Assembly: GCA_015063335.1 (NCBI GenBank)
Contig: SVUH01000022.1
Span: 1 to 24,796 of the forward strand
DNA: 24,796 nucleotides
Direction of reading: 5' to 3'
Origin: Oscillospiraceae bacterium
GTDB taxonomy: Bacteria > Bacillota_A > Clostridia > Oscillospirales > CAG-272
In this document: positions 1 through 7,261 of the stretch, in pieces
Layout of the letters: the number at the start of each line of letters is the position of its first letter
Numbering within the stretch: the first letter of the stretch is position 1
Program-made: the position numbers and the translations under genes
The notes under the pieces: model-generated
What the model saw: the letters and a program-made list of their open reading frames with translations, nothing else
Told to the model about the DNA's origin: nothing
The model's database searches: none

Positions 1-212
1 AAAAGGTTCTTGAGATGACCATTGAGGATCTTGACATGTCTGTTCGTAGCTTCAACTGCTTGAAGCGCGCAGGCATTGATACGGTAGAGGACTTGACTAA
101 CCGCACCGAGGAGGACATGATAAAGGTCCGCAACCTCGGAAAGAAGTCGCTTGAAGAAGTTATTCAAAAGCTTCATTCGCTTGGACTCGACCTTCGCAAG
201 GAAGAGGAATGA
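1..212 (+). CDS. rpoA: RNA polymerase alpha subunit, C-terminal end (partial)
   Basis: This is the 3' end of the gene for RNA polymerase subunit alpha; the 5' part lies outside the window. The open frame runs from base 3 to a TGA at 210-212 and encodes about 69 residues of the alpha C-terminal domain. Visible hallmarks are [20 protein letters not shown] and the helix-hairpin-helix segment [13 protein letters not shown], which in this family contacts UP-element DNA and activators. The protein ends in a charged tail (LRKEEE). rplQ follows 62 bases downstream on the same strand, the usual rpoA-rplQ order at the end of the large ribosomal protein operon. The identification is very secure; only the truncation by the window edge limits the call. 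Confidence 0.97.
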   Translation, partial: KVLEMTIEDLDMSVRSFNCLKRAGIDTVEDLTNRTEEDMIKVRNLGKKSLEEVIQKLHSLGLDLRKEEE

Positions 213-274
213 TCCGCGCTACGGATTTATAGCGAAAACAATTAGATTAAATACGGCAAAAGGAGGCAATTGCA

Positions 275-703
275 ATGCCCGGAACAAGAAAACTTGGCAG
301 ACCCACCGCTCACAGAAAAGCAATGATGCGCGGTATGGTTACCTTATTGCTGGAGAACGGACAGGTTGAAACTACTCTTACCAGAGCTAAAGAGGTTCGT
401 TCGATAGCTGAAAAAATGATCACTCTTGGCAAGAAGAATACTCTTGCAAGCCGCCGTGCAGCACTCGCATACATCACTAAGGAAGAGGTTGTAACGAAGG
501 TATTCGTTGAGCTCGCTCCTTTGTACGCAGAGCGCAATGGTGGATATACGCAGATCTATAAGCTTGGTCCCCGTAGAGGTGACGGAGCAGAGATGGCTAT
601 TGTAAAGCTTATCGACTACGTAAAGCCTTCTGCAAACAAGAAGGATAAGAAAGAGAAGAAGGAAAAGAAGGTTGAGGCTCCTGCATTAGAGTCCGCTAAC
701 TAA
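275..703 (+). CDS. rplQ: 50S ribosomal protein L17
   Basis: L17 is a large-subunit ribosomal protein located near the peptide exit tunnel. The 142-residue product opens with the typical [16 protein letters not shown] block and contains the family pattern with [15 protein letters not shown] and [18 protein letters not shown]. An AGGAGG ribosome binding site lies about 8 bases before the ATG. The core ends near residue 117; a lysine- and glutamate-rich tail of roughly 25 residues ([12 protein letters not shown], then [10 protein letters not shown]) makes it longer than the common 113-130 residue form. Such basic tails are lineage-specific and probably disordered. It is the last gene of the rpoA transcription unit, followed within 15 bases by a strong terminator. 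Confidence 0.97.
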   Translation: MPGTRKLGRPTAHRKAMMRGMVTLLLENGQVETTLTRAKEVRSIAEKMITLGKKNTLASRRAALAYITKEEVVTKVFVELAPLYAERNGGYTQIYKLGPRRGDGAEMAIVKLIDYVKPSANKKDKKEKKEKKVEAPALESAN

Positions 704-717
704 TTCCTGTCTTATAG

Positions 718-757
718 GCGAAGCCGCCCTCGTATTTCGAGGGCGGCTTCGCTTTTT
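718..757 (+). terminator. Intrinsic terminator after rplQ
   Basis: A perfect 15-base-pair stem (718-732 with 738-752, starting GCGAAGCCGCCC) with a five-base TATTT loop is followed by a T run at 753-757. It ends the rpoA-rplQ transcription unit. Confidence 0.93.
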
Positions 758-787
758 GTACACCTTTTTTCGACAATGGCATATAAT
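757..787 (+). promoter_or_regulatory. Possible promoter of the DUF3343/desulfurase pair
   Basis: A perfect -10 box TATAAT sits at 782-787, eight bases before the AGGAGG of the next gene. The best -35 candidate, TGTACA at 757-762, is weak and 19 bases away, so the promoter is either weak or has a poor -35. The transcript would have a very short leader. Confidence 0.4.
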
Positions 788-810
788 AGTCGTGAAGGAG
801 GTGTTTAATT

Positions 811-1059
811 ATGACGGATAATAAAAGATATGAATACAGAAGCTGCTCTGCCGTAACGGGTACGTTGACGGGCGCACAAAAGGTCGCAAGAGCGCTTGCT
901 AATGCGGCAATTCCGTCGAGTGTAATCAAAATCGACTCGTCATCGGGAACACGTGGTTGCGTATGGGGCGTGAGCTTTTCCTGCAACCAGACAGAAAACG
1001 TTAAATCAGTACTTTCGTCTTCAGGAATAAACGTCAGATCATGGAGGACGAATGAATGA
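811..1059 (+). CDS. DUF3343 protein, putative Se/S carrier-like
   Basis: This 82-residue protein resembles the DUF3343 family (putative selenium/sulfur carrier proteins). These are small alpha-beta proteins typically encoded beside class V aminotransferases. The visible pattern is a beta strand (RSCSAVTGTL), a helix (AQKVARALANAAIP), a second strand and a conserved glycine-cysteine turn, RGCVWGVSF, with Cys50 the likely functional thiol. A GGAGGTG ribosome binding site precedes the ATG. Its stop overlaps the next start as ATGA (1056-1059), so its translation is coupled to the desulfurase-like gene. The natural reading is that the small protein accepts or guides sulfur or selenium released by the partner enzyme. 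That role is inferred from pairing; no biochemical function is established by the sequence. Confidence 0.72.
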   Translation: MTDNKRYEYRSCSAVTGTLTGAQKVARALANAAIPSSVIKIDSSSGTRGCVWGVSFSCNQTENVKSVLSSSGINVRSWRTNE

Positions 1060-2207
1060 TATATCTTGACAACGCTGCTACTACCTTTCCAAAGCCAATT
1101 CCCGTTATCGAGGAGGTAAGGCGGTGTATGCTTACTTATGCAGGCAATCCGGGACGCGGTGCGCATGCGCTTTCACTTATGGCGGCGGAACGTGTATACG
1201 AGTGCCGTGAGCTGCTCGCAAGGATGTTCGGTGCAGAAGACGTTGACAGAGTGTTTTTTATACCGAATACCACCTACGGTATAAATTCGGTCATAAAGGG
1301 TACATTGAAGCGCGGAGATCACGTTATAATATCGGATATGGAGCATAACGCTGTATTCCGTCCTATATATAAGCTCGCAGAAGCGAGAGAAATAGAGTAC
1401 GACGTATTTGATACGTGTACCTGCCAATACAGACAAAATCCCGACAGTATATGTCAGGAGATACTAAAGCTTGTTAGGCCAAACACAAAAATGGTGTTCT
1501 GCGTACACGGCTCTAATATTTGCTCGGAGGTTTTGCCTATTGCCCAGATTGGCAAGCTTTGTAAAAGACTTGGAATATTTTTCGCAGTTGACGGTGCGCA
1601 GTCGGCAGGGCACGTGCCGATAGATATAGGAAAAATGAATATTGATGCACTTTGTCTGCCTGGGCATAAGGGGCTTTACGGTCCGCAGGGAAGCGGAGCT
1701 GTGATTTTGGGAAAGGAAATCGTGCTTGACACCTTAGTGGAGGGCGGAAACGGAATTGATTCTTTAAGTGGGGAGATGTCTGCTCAATCCCCCGAAAGAT
1801 ATGAGGCGGGCACTGTGGCAGTACCTGCAATAGCGGGATTTTACGCGGCGCTGAAGTGGCTTGACGGCTACGGCATTGAAAGAATAGGCGCGGAGGAAAA
1901 AAGACTCGGCAGGCGGCTTACCGATATGCTTGGCAGTATACGAGGAGTCAGCGTTTACGCGCCGCAGTACGAGGGAGGCACGGTTCTTTTTAATATTGAC
2001 GGTGTTTCTTCGGAGAGCTGTGCCGCATATCTTAGTACAAGGGGAATCTGCACGCGAGGTGGCTATCACTGCGCGGCTTTGGCTCACGGCACGCTCGGGA
2101 CACCCGAGGGCGGGGCAGTGCGCGCGAGTGTCGGTATGTTCAATACGGAGGCGGACATATCCGGGCTTTGGCGCGCTTTGCGCGATGCAAGCTTTGAAAA
2201 GATATAA
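1056..2207 (+). CDS. Cysteine desulfurase family protein (class V aminotransferase)
   Basis: A pyridoxal-phosphate enzyme of 383 residues, related to SufS/CsdB desulfurases that take sulfur (or selenium) from cysteine (or selenocysteine). It begins MIYLDNAATTFPKP, the typical family start. The PLP Schiff-base lysine is Lys205 in PGHKGLYGPQGSG. The catalytic cysteine of the SufS-like group is Cys339 in RGGYHCAALAH. The C-terminal RASVGMFNTEADI segment is also typical. The sequence fits the EF2568-type subfamily, often described near selenium-related genes, but no other selenium gene is visible here. The start codon overlaps the upstream DUF3343 stop (ATGA) and GGAGGA lies about 8 bases ahead. 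The operon ends in the terminator just downstream. Exact substrate and acceptor are unknown. Confidence 0.88.
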   Translation: MIYLDNAATTFPKPIPVIEEVRRCMLTYAGNPGRGAHALSLMAAERVYECRELLARMFGAEDVDRVFFIPNTTYGINSVIKGTLKRGDHVIISDMEHNAVFRPIYKLAEAREIEYDVFDTCTCQYRQNPDSICQEILKLVRPNTKMVFCVHGSNICSEVLPIAQIGKLCKRLGIFFAVDGAQSAGHVPIDIGKMNIDALCLPGHKGLYGPQGSGAVILGKEIVLDTLVEGGNGIDSLSGEMSAQSPERYEAGTVAVPAIAGFYAALKWLDGYGIERIGAEEKRLGRRLTDMLGSIRGVSVYAPQYEGGTVLFNIDGVSSESCAAYLSTRGICTRGGYHCAALAHGTLGTPEGGAVRASVGMFNTEADISGLWRALRDASFEKI

Positions 2208-2242
2208 AAAATACCGTCGGTATTGTTACCGACGGTATTTTT
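2206..2242. terminator. Bidirectional terminator between converging genes
   Basis: A perfect 14-base-pair stem (2209-2222 with 2227-2240, containing TACCGTCGGTA) with a TTGT loop is flanked by an A run on the left and a T run on the right. It can end both the plus-strand desulfurase operon and the minus-strand acetyltransferase gene. Confidence 0.9.
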
Positions 2243-2248
2243 GTATGC

Positions 2249-2830
2249 TTATTTTGCGAGGCTTTCGTATTCTTCTTTGAGTATAGAGCAGTATCCAATG
2301 GTACGGTACGAGCCCTTGACGAGCATGCTGTCGCGGTGGTAGCCCTCAAAGGTCATGCCGAGCTTTTCCATAACGTGAAGTGAGGCGTCGTTGCCCTTCA
2401 TAAATTTTGCTTCAATTCGGTGAAGCTCCATTCTTTCAAAGCCGAATTTGACGATACGTTCTGCCGCCTCAAAGCCGAGTCCGAGGTGGTGATACTCGGG
2501 GTTTATCACGTAGCCTATTTCAGCTGAATTGTGGGGCGCGTCTATTTTTGTAAAGCCAACTGTGCCGATCATTTTACCGTTTTCGCGAAGTGTGACTGCG
2601 AAGTCGTAAAAATCGCAGGTGGCGTAGCGACTTTCAACGTAGGCAAGATAGTCGCGTGTGTAAGAAACGGATGGGTGAGGCGACCACAAAAGATATTCGG
2701 TCAGATCCTCGCGGCAGGAATATTCGTACATATCAAAAGCATCTGCCGTACTCATTGGACGCAGACAAAGTCGTTCGGTCATAAGTGTGGGCATTCTGGA
2801 AAAAAGCTTATATATTTTTTCGCGTTTCAT
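2249..2830 (-). CDS. GNAT family N-acetyltransferase (RimJ/RimL-like)
   Basis: A 193-residue acetyltransferase of the GNAT_3 type, which transfers an acetyl group from acetyl-CoA to an amine; relatives modify ribosomal protein N termini, amino acids or antibiotics. Visible features are TERLCLRPMSTADAFDMYEY at the start, the IGTVGFTKID strand, the EIGYVINPEYHHLGLGFEAA acetyl-CoA binding region, and the HRIEAKFMKGNDASLHVMEKLGM block near the C terminus. I chose the ATG at 2830 because AGAGG lies just upstream; a GTG two codons earlier falls inside that ribosome binding site. The gene stands alone, with its own promoter and a shared terminator. The substrate cannot be told from sequence. Confidence 0.87.
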   Translation of the reverse strand: MKREKIYKLFSRMPTLMTERLCLRPMSTADAFDMYEYSCREDLTEYLLWSPHPSVSYTRDYLAYVESRYATCDFYDFAVTLRENGKMIGTVGFTKIDAPHNSAEIGYVINPEYHHLGLGFEAAERIVKFGFERMELHRIEAKFMKGNDASLHVMEKLGMTFEGYHRDSMLVKGSYRTIGYCSILKEEYESLAK

Positions 2831-2862
2831 AAACACCTCTGAAAAATCGTGCTATATAAAAT

Positions 2863-2891
2863 ATTATAATCAAAAACGTACAATATTTCAA
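2863..2891 (-). promoter_or_regulatory. Sigma-A promoter of the GNAT gene
   Basis: Read on the minus strand, TTGAAA (2891-2886) and TATAAT (2868-2863) are separated by exactly 17 bases. Transcription would start near 2856, leaving a leader of about 26 bases before the chosen ATG. Confidence 0.8.
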
Positions 2892-2942
2892 TAGAAAAGG
2901 AAAATTTTCTCAAAAATAATGAGTACTTTTTTTGTTTTACCT

Positions 2943-2971
2943 TTGACAAATCCTGTGTTCTGTGATATAAT
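2943..2971 (+). promoter_or_regulatory. Consensus sigma-A promoter of the racemase/MurE operon
   Basis: TTGACA (2943-2948) and TATAAT (2966-2971) are both perfect and 17 bases apart. Transcription should start near 2978, which rules out upstream in-frame starts for the next gene and supports its ATG at 3006. Confidence 0.92.
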
Positions 2972-3005
2972 TATTATGTGTATCTTTGTTTATATGGAGG
3001 ATCGT

Positions 3006-3350
3006 ATGAAGTGCGAAAGGGCGAGGCAGGCACTTTCTTCGGGTGCGGTTTCTGTGATTGTCGGAGATTGCTTTTCTGCAAGAATGTTAGCGCTTAAAAT
3101 AATTCTTCTTGACGGTCAGTCTTGTGTTATTTGTGATACTCAAAAAAGTATTTTCGGATATATTTTTTCTTGGGCCTCCTTTTGGAAGCTTGTTGATGCA
3201 GAAAACGAAAGGCTCGTTTGTGAGCAGCTTTGCGACATTGCAGATTTGTGTGAGGACTCTATACATTTTCTGTTTGCATGCAAGTCACGCTACGAAAGGG
3301 CAGTTGACACATACAAAACAGCACTTGAGTGCAAGTATATACTTGGGTGA
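3006..3350 (+). CDS. Unrecognised cysteine-rich protein, 114 residues
   Basis: I do not recognise this family. The start at 3006 is set by GGAGG at 2996-3000 and by a consensus promoter whose -10 box ends at 2971; longer in-frame readings would begin before transcription. The product has nine cysteines in 114 residues (3, 22, 40, 43, 72, 76, 82, 92, 109), including CVIC. The first half, with hydrophobic VSVIVGD, a short helix and SCVICD, suggests a small beta-alpha-beta fold; the second half looks helical. There is no signal peptide and no clear membrane segment. It is the first gene of a unit with a racemase (28 bases downstream) and a MurE ligase, so a link to amino acid or wall metabolism is possible but unproven. 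Good ribosome binding site and codon use argue it is a real gene. Confidence 0.75.
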   Translation: MKCERARQALSSGAVSVIVGDCFSARMLALKIILLDGQSCVICDTQKSIFGYIFSWASFWKLVDAENERLVCEQLCDIADLCEDSIHFLFACKSRYERAVDTYKTALECKYILG

Positions 3351-3378
3351 TATAGATTAATTTTTGAGGGGGATAAGG

Positions 3379-4119
3379 ATGCTGGATAGCGGAAAAATAC
3401 TTGGCATACTTGGCGGACTCGGTCCTATGTCGAGTGTGTATTTTTACGAAATGCTTACCTCTCATACGGAGGCTCTTACAGACCAAGAGCATCTTAATAT
3501 ACTGATTTCCTCACGCGCGGACACACCCGACAGAACCGATTTTATTCTCGGTAAATCGTCGGACAACCCTCTGCCGGTTATGAAAAGCGAAATCGCGAAG
3601 CTTGTGGGCGCAGGCGCTGACGTGATCGCAATACCTTGCAATACGGCGCATTACTTTTACGAGGGTATAAGCGCGGACTCCCCTGTTCCGATAATAAATA
3701 TCGTTAGGCAGACGGCGATTTTTTGCAAGCGCATGGGAATACGTCGCGTAGGAATACTTGCAACCGAGGGTACAGTTGCTTCAGGCTCATACAGCGAAAT
3801 TTTCGGTATGGCGGGGATAGACTGTGTCGTGCCTGATAAGGATGAGCAAAAAATAATATCGAATATAATATACGGTCAGATAAAAAAGGGAATTGCTCCC
3901 GACATGGAAGGCTTCAGACAGGTATCGGAGTCGCTTATGGCACGCGGCTGCGAAAGACTGGTGCTTGGATGCACAGAGCTGTCGCTCCTCAAACGAAACG
4001 GCGCTCTTGACAGTCGGATTTACGTGGACTCCCTCGAGGTGCTTGCTTATTCCTCGATAAGAGCATGCGGAAAAACTCCCGTAGGCTTTGATGCGGAATT
4101 GATGAGCTTCAGGATATAA
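3379..4119 (+). CDS. Aspartate/glutamate racemase family protein
   Basis: A cofactor-independent amino acid racemase of 246 residues that interconverts L and D forms by two opposed cysteine thiols. The opening KILGILGGLGPMSS is the aspartate racemase signature. Both catalytic cysteines are present: Cys87 in PCNTAH and Cys198 in GCTELS. I chose the ATG at 3379, which has a GAGGGGG ribosome binding site six bases ahead; a TTG five codons earlier overlaps that site. The gene follows the cysteine-rich orphan by 28 bases and precedes murE by 25 bases, so the three are almost surely co-transcribed. The adjacency suggests supply of a D-amino acid to peptidoglycan. The substrate (aspartate, glutamate or another amino acid) cannot be decided from sequence. 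Confidence 0.88.
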   Translation: MLDSGKILGILGGLGPMSSVYFYEMLTSHTEALTDQEHLNILISSRADTPDRTDFILGKSSDNPLPVMKSEIAKLVGAGADVIAIPCNTAHYFYEGISADSPVPIINIVRQTAIFCKRMGIRRVGILATEGTVASGSYSEIFGMAGIDCVVPDKDEQKIISNIIYGQIKKGIAPDMEGFRQVSESLMARGCERLVLGCTELSLLKRNGALDSRIYVDSLEVLAYSSIRACGKTPVGFDAELMSFRI

Positions 4120-4144
4120 ATACAAGCGAGAAAGGAAGTAAAAA

Positions 4145-5632
4145 ATGCTTTTATCAGAGCTTTTAAGAGTTATTGATTATAAGGAAATAATAAACAGATC
4201 GGGTATTGACGTTGAAAATACGTCGGTCGATACGCTTTGCTGTGACTCAAGAAAGGCGAGCGTAGGCTCAATGTTTGTATGTATATCGGGAGCACATTCT
4301 GACGGACATGATTTTGCAAAGGCGGCTTACACATGCGGTTGCCGTATTTTCGTGTCTGAAAGAAAGCTTCGCGTGCCCGACGACTCGTTTGTCGTTATAA
4401 CATCCGATACCCGAATTGCGCTTGCCAAGCTCTCGGCATATTTCTTTGGAAATCCTGCTGATGAGATGACCGTGATCGGAATAACGGGAACTAAGGGTAA
4501 AACCACCACGTCGTTGCTCATATACAACATTCTCAACGAAAGCGGTATACCTACCGGATATATCGGCTCTAACGGAGTAAGCTATCTTGATTATCAGTTC
4601 AGCACGCTGAACACCACGCCCGAGAGCTACGATCTTCACGAGCATATGCGCAAGATGCTTGATTGCGGTGTTAAAACGCTTGTTATGGAGGTTTCATCGC
4701 AGGCGCTTAAGATGGCGAGAGTTCACGGAATTAAATTCAAGGTGGCGGTGTTTACTAATCTTTCTCCCGACCACATCGGCGAGTTTGAGCACCCCGATTT
4801 CTCGGATTACAAAAACTGCAAGAGAACTCTCTTTACAAGCTACGGCGCGGATTACGTTGTTTATAACGCTGACGACGAGTACGCTTTGTCGGTCGTAGGC
4901 GGCACGGGCTGCAAGAAGTCGGGTATTTCCGTCGGCAACGATGCAGATTACAGAGCAGACTCAATAACCTATTTCCGCTCGCCCGGAAATATAGGAGTAA
5001 GCTTTGAGTGTACGAATGACGGCAAGACGTTTCCCGTCGCGCTCTCATTCCCCGGTGAATTCAGCGTTTATAACGCGCTTACTGCTATTGCGGTATGTAA
5101 GTATCTTGGGCTTTCTGAGGGCAAGATAACCAAGACCATGCGCCATATCCGAGTTAAGGGAAGATTTGAAACTCATGAGCTTCCGTCGGGAGCAACCGTA
5201 GTAATAGATTACGCGCACAACGGTGTAAGCCTTAAGGCGGCGCTCTCTGCTCTGAGAGTATATAACCCCACAAGACTCGTTTGCCTGTTCGGCTCGATCG
5301 GCGGACGTACAAAGATGCGCCGCGCAGAGCTTGGACTTGTGGCTTCGAGAGATGCGGACTTCTGTATCCTCACCTCGGACAACCCCGATAACGAGTCGCC
5401 GAGCGCGATAATCGGAGAGATAGCGTCGTACTTTTCGGCGGACAGCTGTCCGTATATCGCTATTCCCGACAGACGGGAGGCAATCCTTTACGCGCTTGAG
5501 AACTCGCGCAAGGGAGACATAATCCTTCTAGCGGGAAAGGGACACGAGACATACCAGATAGTTTGCGGAAAGCGTCAAAGTTTCAGCGAAACTGAAATCG
5601 TAGAACAATTTTGCTCTGAAAACAAGAATTAA
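4145..5632 (+). CDS. murE: UDP-N-acetylmuramoyl-tripeptide synthetase, MurE type
   Basis: A cytoplasmic ATP-dependent ligase that adds the third residue of the peptidoglycan stem peptide to UDP-MurNAc-L-Ala-D-Glu. Its 495 residues show the three Mur domains: the substrate domain with DSRKASVGSMFVC and the NTTPES motif, the ATPase domain with GTKGKTTT (115-122) and the lysine of YKNCKRTLF that is carbamylated in the family, and the C-terminal domain with GSIGGRTKMRRAELG. The amino-acid-selecting motif is DNPD (412-415) instead of the DNPR found in meso-diaminopimelate-adding enzymes, so the third residue may be lysine or something else, or this could be a second MurE-like ligase. AAAGGAAG serves as ribosome binding site. 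It ends the racemase operon at a strong terminator. Confidence 0.9.
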   Translation: MLLSELLRVIDYKEIINRSGIDVENTSVDTLCCDSRKASVGSMFVCISGAHSDGHDFAKAAYTCGCRIFVSERKLRVPDDSFVVITSDTRIALAKLSAYFFGNPADEMTVIGITGTKGKTTTSLLIYNILNESGIPTGYIGSNGVSYLDYQFSTLNTTPESYDLHEHMRKMLDCGVKTLVMEVSSQALKMARVHGIKFKVAVFTNLSPDHIGEFEHPDFSDYKNCKRTLFTSYGADYVVYNADDEYALSVVGGTGCKKSGISVGNDADYRADSITYFRSPGNIGVSFECTNDGKTFPVALSFPGEFSVYNALTAIAVCKYLGLSEGKITKTMRHIRVKGRFETHELPSGATVVIDYAHNGVSLKAALSALRVYNPTRLVCLFGSIGGRTKMRRAELGLVASRDADFCILTSDNPDNESPSAIIGEIASYFSADSCPYIAIPDRREAILYALENSRKGDIILLAGKGHETYQIVCGKRQSFSETEIVEQFCSENKN

Positions 5633-5634
5633 AT

Positions 5635-5667
5635 AAAAAATCACCGTTTTAAAACGGTGATTTTTTT
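5635..5667. terminator. Bidirectional terminator between murE and thiN
   Basis: The palindrome pairs 5635-5650 with 5651-5666; the usable stem is AATCACCGT with ACGGTGATT and a TTTAAA loop. It carries an A run on the left and a T run on the right, so it can stop transcripts arriving from either side: the murE operon and the long minus-strand operon. Confidence 0.92.
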
Positions 5668-5668
5668 A

Positions 5669-6292
5669 TTAGCTGTCTTTGCTTTCAATGATTAGGCACT
5701 CGCCCTTTTTTAGGGAAATGAGGGCGCAGTTGCCGTCAAGCTCGTTGGAAACGGCATACTGATTAGCGCGGGTGATAGCCGCATTTTTTAGCGGATATTT
5801 GCAGCCCTCAATGCTCACTCCCTTGAGCTTTTCGGAAATGGCGATGATAGATACGTATTTAAATTGGCTTCTCGCGATAAGCATGCTTGAGGAATTGAGG
5901 TAGCGCACTCGATTGCGGCCGTCCGTCATGACGGCGTGTACGCGTGCTTTGCAAAGCTCTGCAAGTATCGAAATATTTGATAACGTATGGTCGAGCCTGC
6001 CCGAAAGTCCGCCTATGAAGATTATTTCGTCAGCACCGCGTGAGAGCGCCTCCTTTACCGCCATTTGCGTATCGGTAAAATCCTTTTCCTCGGGGGCTTT
6101 AAGAATTTCTATACCATCGGGAAGTGTATCCTTATAGGAGTCGAAATCCCCAAGGAGAATGTCAACTCGCTCGCCAAGCTCCTTGGCGTTTTTATATCCC
6201 GCGTCGGCGGCAATACGAAGATCGTCAGACTTGGGGTGCTCGGTGATAGACTGCTTGTCTATCGTACCGCCCGTATAAATAAAAGCTCTCAT
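5669..6292 (-). CDS. thiN: Thiamine pyrophosphokinase
   Basis: This enzyme makes thiamine diphosphate by moving pyrophosphate from ATP to thiamine. The 207-residue protein holds the family motifs GDFDS (48-52), EKDFTDTQ (69-76) and GGLSGRLDHT (94-103), which bind ATP, magnesium and thiamine. The C-terminal beta-rich domain is also present (GVSIEGCKYPL, SNEL). An AAAGGAT ribosome binding site lies ahead of the ATG. It is the last gene of the long minus-strand operon, 15 bases after rsgA. The usual rpe gene between rsgA and thiN in Bacillus and many Clostridia is absent here. Confidence 0.93.
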   Translation of the reverse strand: MRAFIYTGGTIDKQSITEHPKSDDLRIAADAGYKNAKELGERVDILLGDFDSYKDTLPDGIEILKAPEEKDFTDTQMAVKEALSRGADEIIFIGGLSGRLDHTLSNISILAELCKARVHAVMTDGRNRVRYLNSSSMLIARSQFKYVSIIAISEKLKGVSIEGCKYPLKNAAITRANQYAVSNELDGNCALISLKKGECLIIESKDS

Positions 6293-6307
6293 TTATGTAT
6301 CCTTTCG

Positions 6308-7249
6308 TTAGTCCCACTTTTTTCGGGTCTTGAGAATATCGTATATTTCAACGTAGCTGTCGTGTCGGCTCTTTGAAATATATCCCGATCTTATAGCTTC
6401 GATCACGGCACAGCCCTGCTCCTTGGTATGTGAGCATTTTGTGTAACGGCAAGAGCCAATATACGGCGCAAACTCGCGCATCGTATCAATTAGATCATCC
6501 TTCTCGAAAAAGTCGAAGCGCTTAAAATCGAGCATGGAAAATCCGGGGGTGTCCGCGATATATCCGCAATCAATTTCTTCCGAGAGGGGGAACAGATTTA
6601 CCTCGCGCGTGGTGTGCCTGCCGCGCTCTATTTTTTTGCTTATTTCAGCGGTGGAAAGATCAAGCGAGGGGAAAAGACGGTTTAAGAGCGTGGACTTGCC
6701 TATACCCGATGCGCCCGCGAATGCGGCGGTTTTGGTGGGTAGCTTTTCGCGTATAAACTCGTCTATATCCGAGACTCCGATGTTTTCCTTTGCCGAGAGC
6801 ATAAAGCAGTAAAAGCCGCATTTTGAATATATCTCGTAAATCTCCTTTGCGCGAGCGGAGTCAAGCTCACATTTTGTTATAACCACAACGGGCTCAATTT
6901 TATTGTGCTCGGCGATCGCTATAAGCTTATCAATAGTTGAAAGAATGGGAGAGGGAGATGCCGCCGCCATGGTGACGAAAAGATAATCGAGGTTTGCCAT
7001 GGGCGGACGAATGAGTGAGTTGCGTCTCTGCACTATTTCACTTATGACGCAGCTTGCTTCCTCACCCTCGCCGTCAGCGCTTACCGTAACGAAGTCGCCG
7101 GGGAGCGGAGAGAGATTATTGTGCCTGAATGCTCCGCGCGCTCTGCAACGGAGTATCTCGCCCGTGAGGGGCGTGTTCGGCTCAATGACGCGAACACTGT
7201 AAAGACCGCCGACTCCCTTTAATATTTTTGCTTTTAATGCAGTTTCCAT
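6308..7249 (-). CDS. rsgA: Ribosome small subunit-dependent GTPase RsgA
   Basis: RsgA is a circularly permuted GTPase that checks late assembly of the 30S subunit. The 313-residue protein has an OB-fold N terminus (SVRVIEPNTPLTGEILRCRARG) and a permuted G domain, in which TKCEL (G4, 125-129) precedes GASGIGKST (G1, 179-187), GRHTT (switch I, 210-214) and DTPG (G3, 233-236). The C-terminal zinc site is C267, C272, H274 and C280. The G4 motif has Glu where NKxD or TKxD GTPases have Asp, a mild substitution. It lies between the PASTA gene (12 bases upstream) and thiN, the standard place for rsgA in Gram-positive genomes, where it normally follows prkC. Confidence 0.95.
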   Translation of the reverse strand: METALKAKILKGVGGLYSVRVIEPNTPLTGEILRCRARGAFRHNNLSPLPGDFVTVSADGEGEEASCVISEIVQRRNSLIRPPMANLDYLFVTMAAASPSPILSTIDKLIAIAEHNKIEPVVVITKCELDSARAKEIYEIYSKCGFYCFMLSAKENIGVSDIDEFIREKLPTKTAAFAGASGIGKSTLLNRLFPSLDLSTAEISKKIERGRHTTREVNLFPLSEEIDCGYIADTPGFSMLDFKRFDFFEKDDLIDTMREFAPYIGSCRYTKCSHTKEQGCAVIEAIRSGYISKSRHDSYVEIYDILKTRKKWD

Positions 7250-7261
7250 TTGCTGTTTCCT

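Noticed and set aside
2919..3005. Longer N-terminal extension of the cysteine-rich gene
   Set aside because: The extra codons overlap the consensus promoter at 2943-2971 and would lie upstream of the expected transcription start.
6680..6700. RsgA G4 motif TKCE as a sign of a dead GTPase
   Set aside because: All other GTPase and zinc motifs are intact, and Glu for Asp in G4 is conservative. No loss of function can be claimed.
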